From the NCBI RefSeq assembly GCF_030413635.1, contig NZ_CP129235.1:1488001-1552000 (forward strand): a stretch of 64,000 nucleotides of DNA. The letters run 5' to 3'. A program made the translations under genes and the position numbers. Shown here piece by piece: positions 63,089 to 64,000 of the stretch (positions are counted from its first letter, which is position 1; every line of letters begins with the position of its first letter). Under the pieces are notes generated by a model. That model had not been told where the DNA came from, searched no databases, and saw nothing but the letters and a program-made list of their open reading frames with translations. This DNA comes from Planococcus shenhongbingii. GTDB taxonomy: Bacteria; Bacillota; Bacilli; Bacillales_A; Planococcaceae.

Positions 63089-64000
63089 ATGCATACATTA
63101 GTAGTCGGGGTGAATTATCGCTCTGCACCTGTGGAAATCCGAGAAAAGCTTTCATTCATCGAAGCAGAACTGCCGCAGGCCATGCAAGCGTTAAAAGAAC
63201 AAAAAAGCATATTGGAAAATGTCATCGTGTCGACTTGCAACCGGACGGAAATTTATGCGGTGGTGGACCAGCTTCACACAGGACGTTACTATGTGAAGCA
63301 ATTTTTGGCGGATTATTTCGGAATCCCTCAAGAGTCGTTGTCCCAGTATTTATTTGTCCATGAACAGCAAGAAGCGGTAGAGCATTTATTCCGTGTGACT
63401 GCCGGCATCGATTCAATGGTGCTTGGCGAAACACAGATTCTTGGCCAAGTAAGAAACAGTTTTCTTGCGGGACAGGAATACGGCACGACTGGCACAGTAT
63501 TCAACCAATTGTTCAAGCAAGCGGTGACTCTTGCGAAACGTGCACATTCTGAAACAGCTATCGGCGAAAACGCCGTGTCTGTTTCCTATGCAGCGGTTGA
63601 ACTGGGCAAGAAAATTTTCGGCACGTTGAAAAACAAACGGGTCGTTATTTTGGGCGCGGGCAAAATGGGCGAACTGGCTATCAAGAATTTGCAAGGCAGC
63701 GGCGCTGACAACGTGACGGTCATTAACCGTACATTGGATAAAGCTGAAGCTTTGGCTGAAAAATTCAACGGGCGCGCACTTCCGATGAGCCAATTGCAAT
63801 GTGCGCTTCTTGAAGCAGATATTCTGATTTCTTCAACAGGCGCTACAGATTATGTCATCGACTTTGAATTGATGCAGTTTGTGGAAAAACTCCGCAAAGG
63901 CAAACCATTATTCATGGTGGACATTGCTGTGCCTCGCGATGTAGACCCGCGTATTGCGGACTTATCCAATGTATTTTTATATGACATCGATGATATGCAA
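63089..64000 (+). CDS. hemA: Glutamyl-tRNA reductase (partial, cut by window end)
   Basis: The first 304 residues of a protein usually near 450 long; the frame is open to the last base. It reduces glutamyl-tRNA to glutamate-1-semialdehyde, the first step of haem synthesis. Present are [16 protein letters not shown], the catalytic cysteine in [12 protein letters not shown] (near residue 50), [17 protein letters not shown] and the NADPH fold [20 protein letters not shown] 63089 follows GAAAGGTG. Its order after ysxC matches B. subtilis. Confidence 0.96.
   Translation, partial: MHTLVVGVNYRSAPVEIREKLSFIEAELPQAMQALKEQKSILENVIVSTCNRTEIYAVVDQLHTGRYYVKQFLADYFGIPQESLSQYLFVHEQQEAVEHLFRVTAGIDSMVLGETQILGQVRNSFLAGQEYGTTGTVFNQLFKQAVTLAKRAHSETAIGENAVSVSYAAVELGKKIFGTLKNKRVVILGAGKMGELAIKNLQGSGADNVTVINRTLDKAEALAEKFNGRALPMSQLQCALLEADILISSTGATDYVIDFELMQFVEKLRKGKPLFMVDIAVPRDVDPRIADLSNVFLYDIDDMQ

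Overview
The window is a chromosomal segment of a low-to-moderate GC Gram-positive bacterium. The order pheT ... rnhC-zapA-cvpA-polX-mutS2-DUF350-lcfA-fadR-fadB-etfB-etfA-trxA-uvrC-lysC-(yslB remnant)-sdhCAB-thioesterase-marR-racE-rph-rdgB, and later ysoA-tig-clpX-lonA-ysxC-hemA, follows the Bacillus subtilis backbone closely. Sporulation-linked genes that B. subtilis carries in these blocks (gerE after the thioesterase gene, lonB before lonA) are missing. This fits a non-sporulating member of the Planococcaceae (Planococcus/Planomicrobium-like); the genus is an inference.

Layout. 1-2.5 kb: pheT. 2.6-4.65 kb: an AT-rich three-gene pilin-like cassette placed between pheT and rnhC. 4.8-28.2 kb: housekeeping backbone covering RNase HIII, cell division, DNA repair, a FadR-controlled fatty-acid oxidation and ETF operon, thioredoxin, UvrC, a lysine-riboswitch-controlled aspartokinase, succinate dehydrogenase, glutamate racemase, RNase PH and the dITP pyrophosphatase. 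Structured, covarying ~118-bp repeats sit between etfB and etfA and after sdhB. 28.3-37.7 kb: tRNA-Arg(TCT) followed by a frameshifted tyrosine recombinase and a very AT-rich island. The island holds a membrane protein/HEPN-domain gene pair, a serine resolvase, two tightly overlapping minus-strand operons of unknown function, and small orphan proteins. No phage structural genes are visible.

37.9-53.4 kb: an aromatic-acid catabolic cluster. It has a hydroxyacyl-CoA dehydrogenase, a LysR regulator, a decayed SDR fragment, a Rieske ring-hydroxylating dioxygenase (alpha and beta) with its own FNR-type reductase and ferredoxin, and the full 4-oxalocrotonate branch of meta-cleavage (semialdehyde dehydrogenase, hydratase, acylating acetaldehyde dehydrogenase, aldolase, decarboxylase, tautomerase). 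It ends with an extradiol dioxygenase, an ACMSD-type decarboxylase and an MFS aromatic-acid transporter. The combination suggests a carboxylated catechol is cleaved, decarboxylated to 2-hydroxymuconic semialdehyde and funnelled to pyruvate and acetyl-CoA. 53.9-55.5 kb: a zinc-finger membrane protein, a TetR regulator with a palindromic operator, and an Spx-like protein that has lost one cysteine of the CxxC switch. 55.6-64 kb: backbone (TPR protein, trigger factor, ClpX, Lon, YsxC), an unusual 21-bp tandem repeat encoding a heptad peptide, and the start of hemA, cut by the window end.
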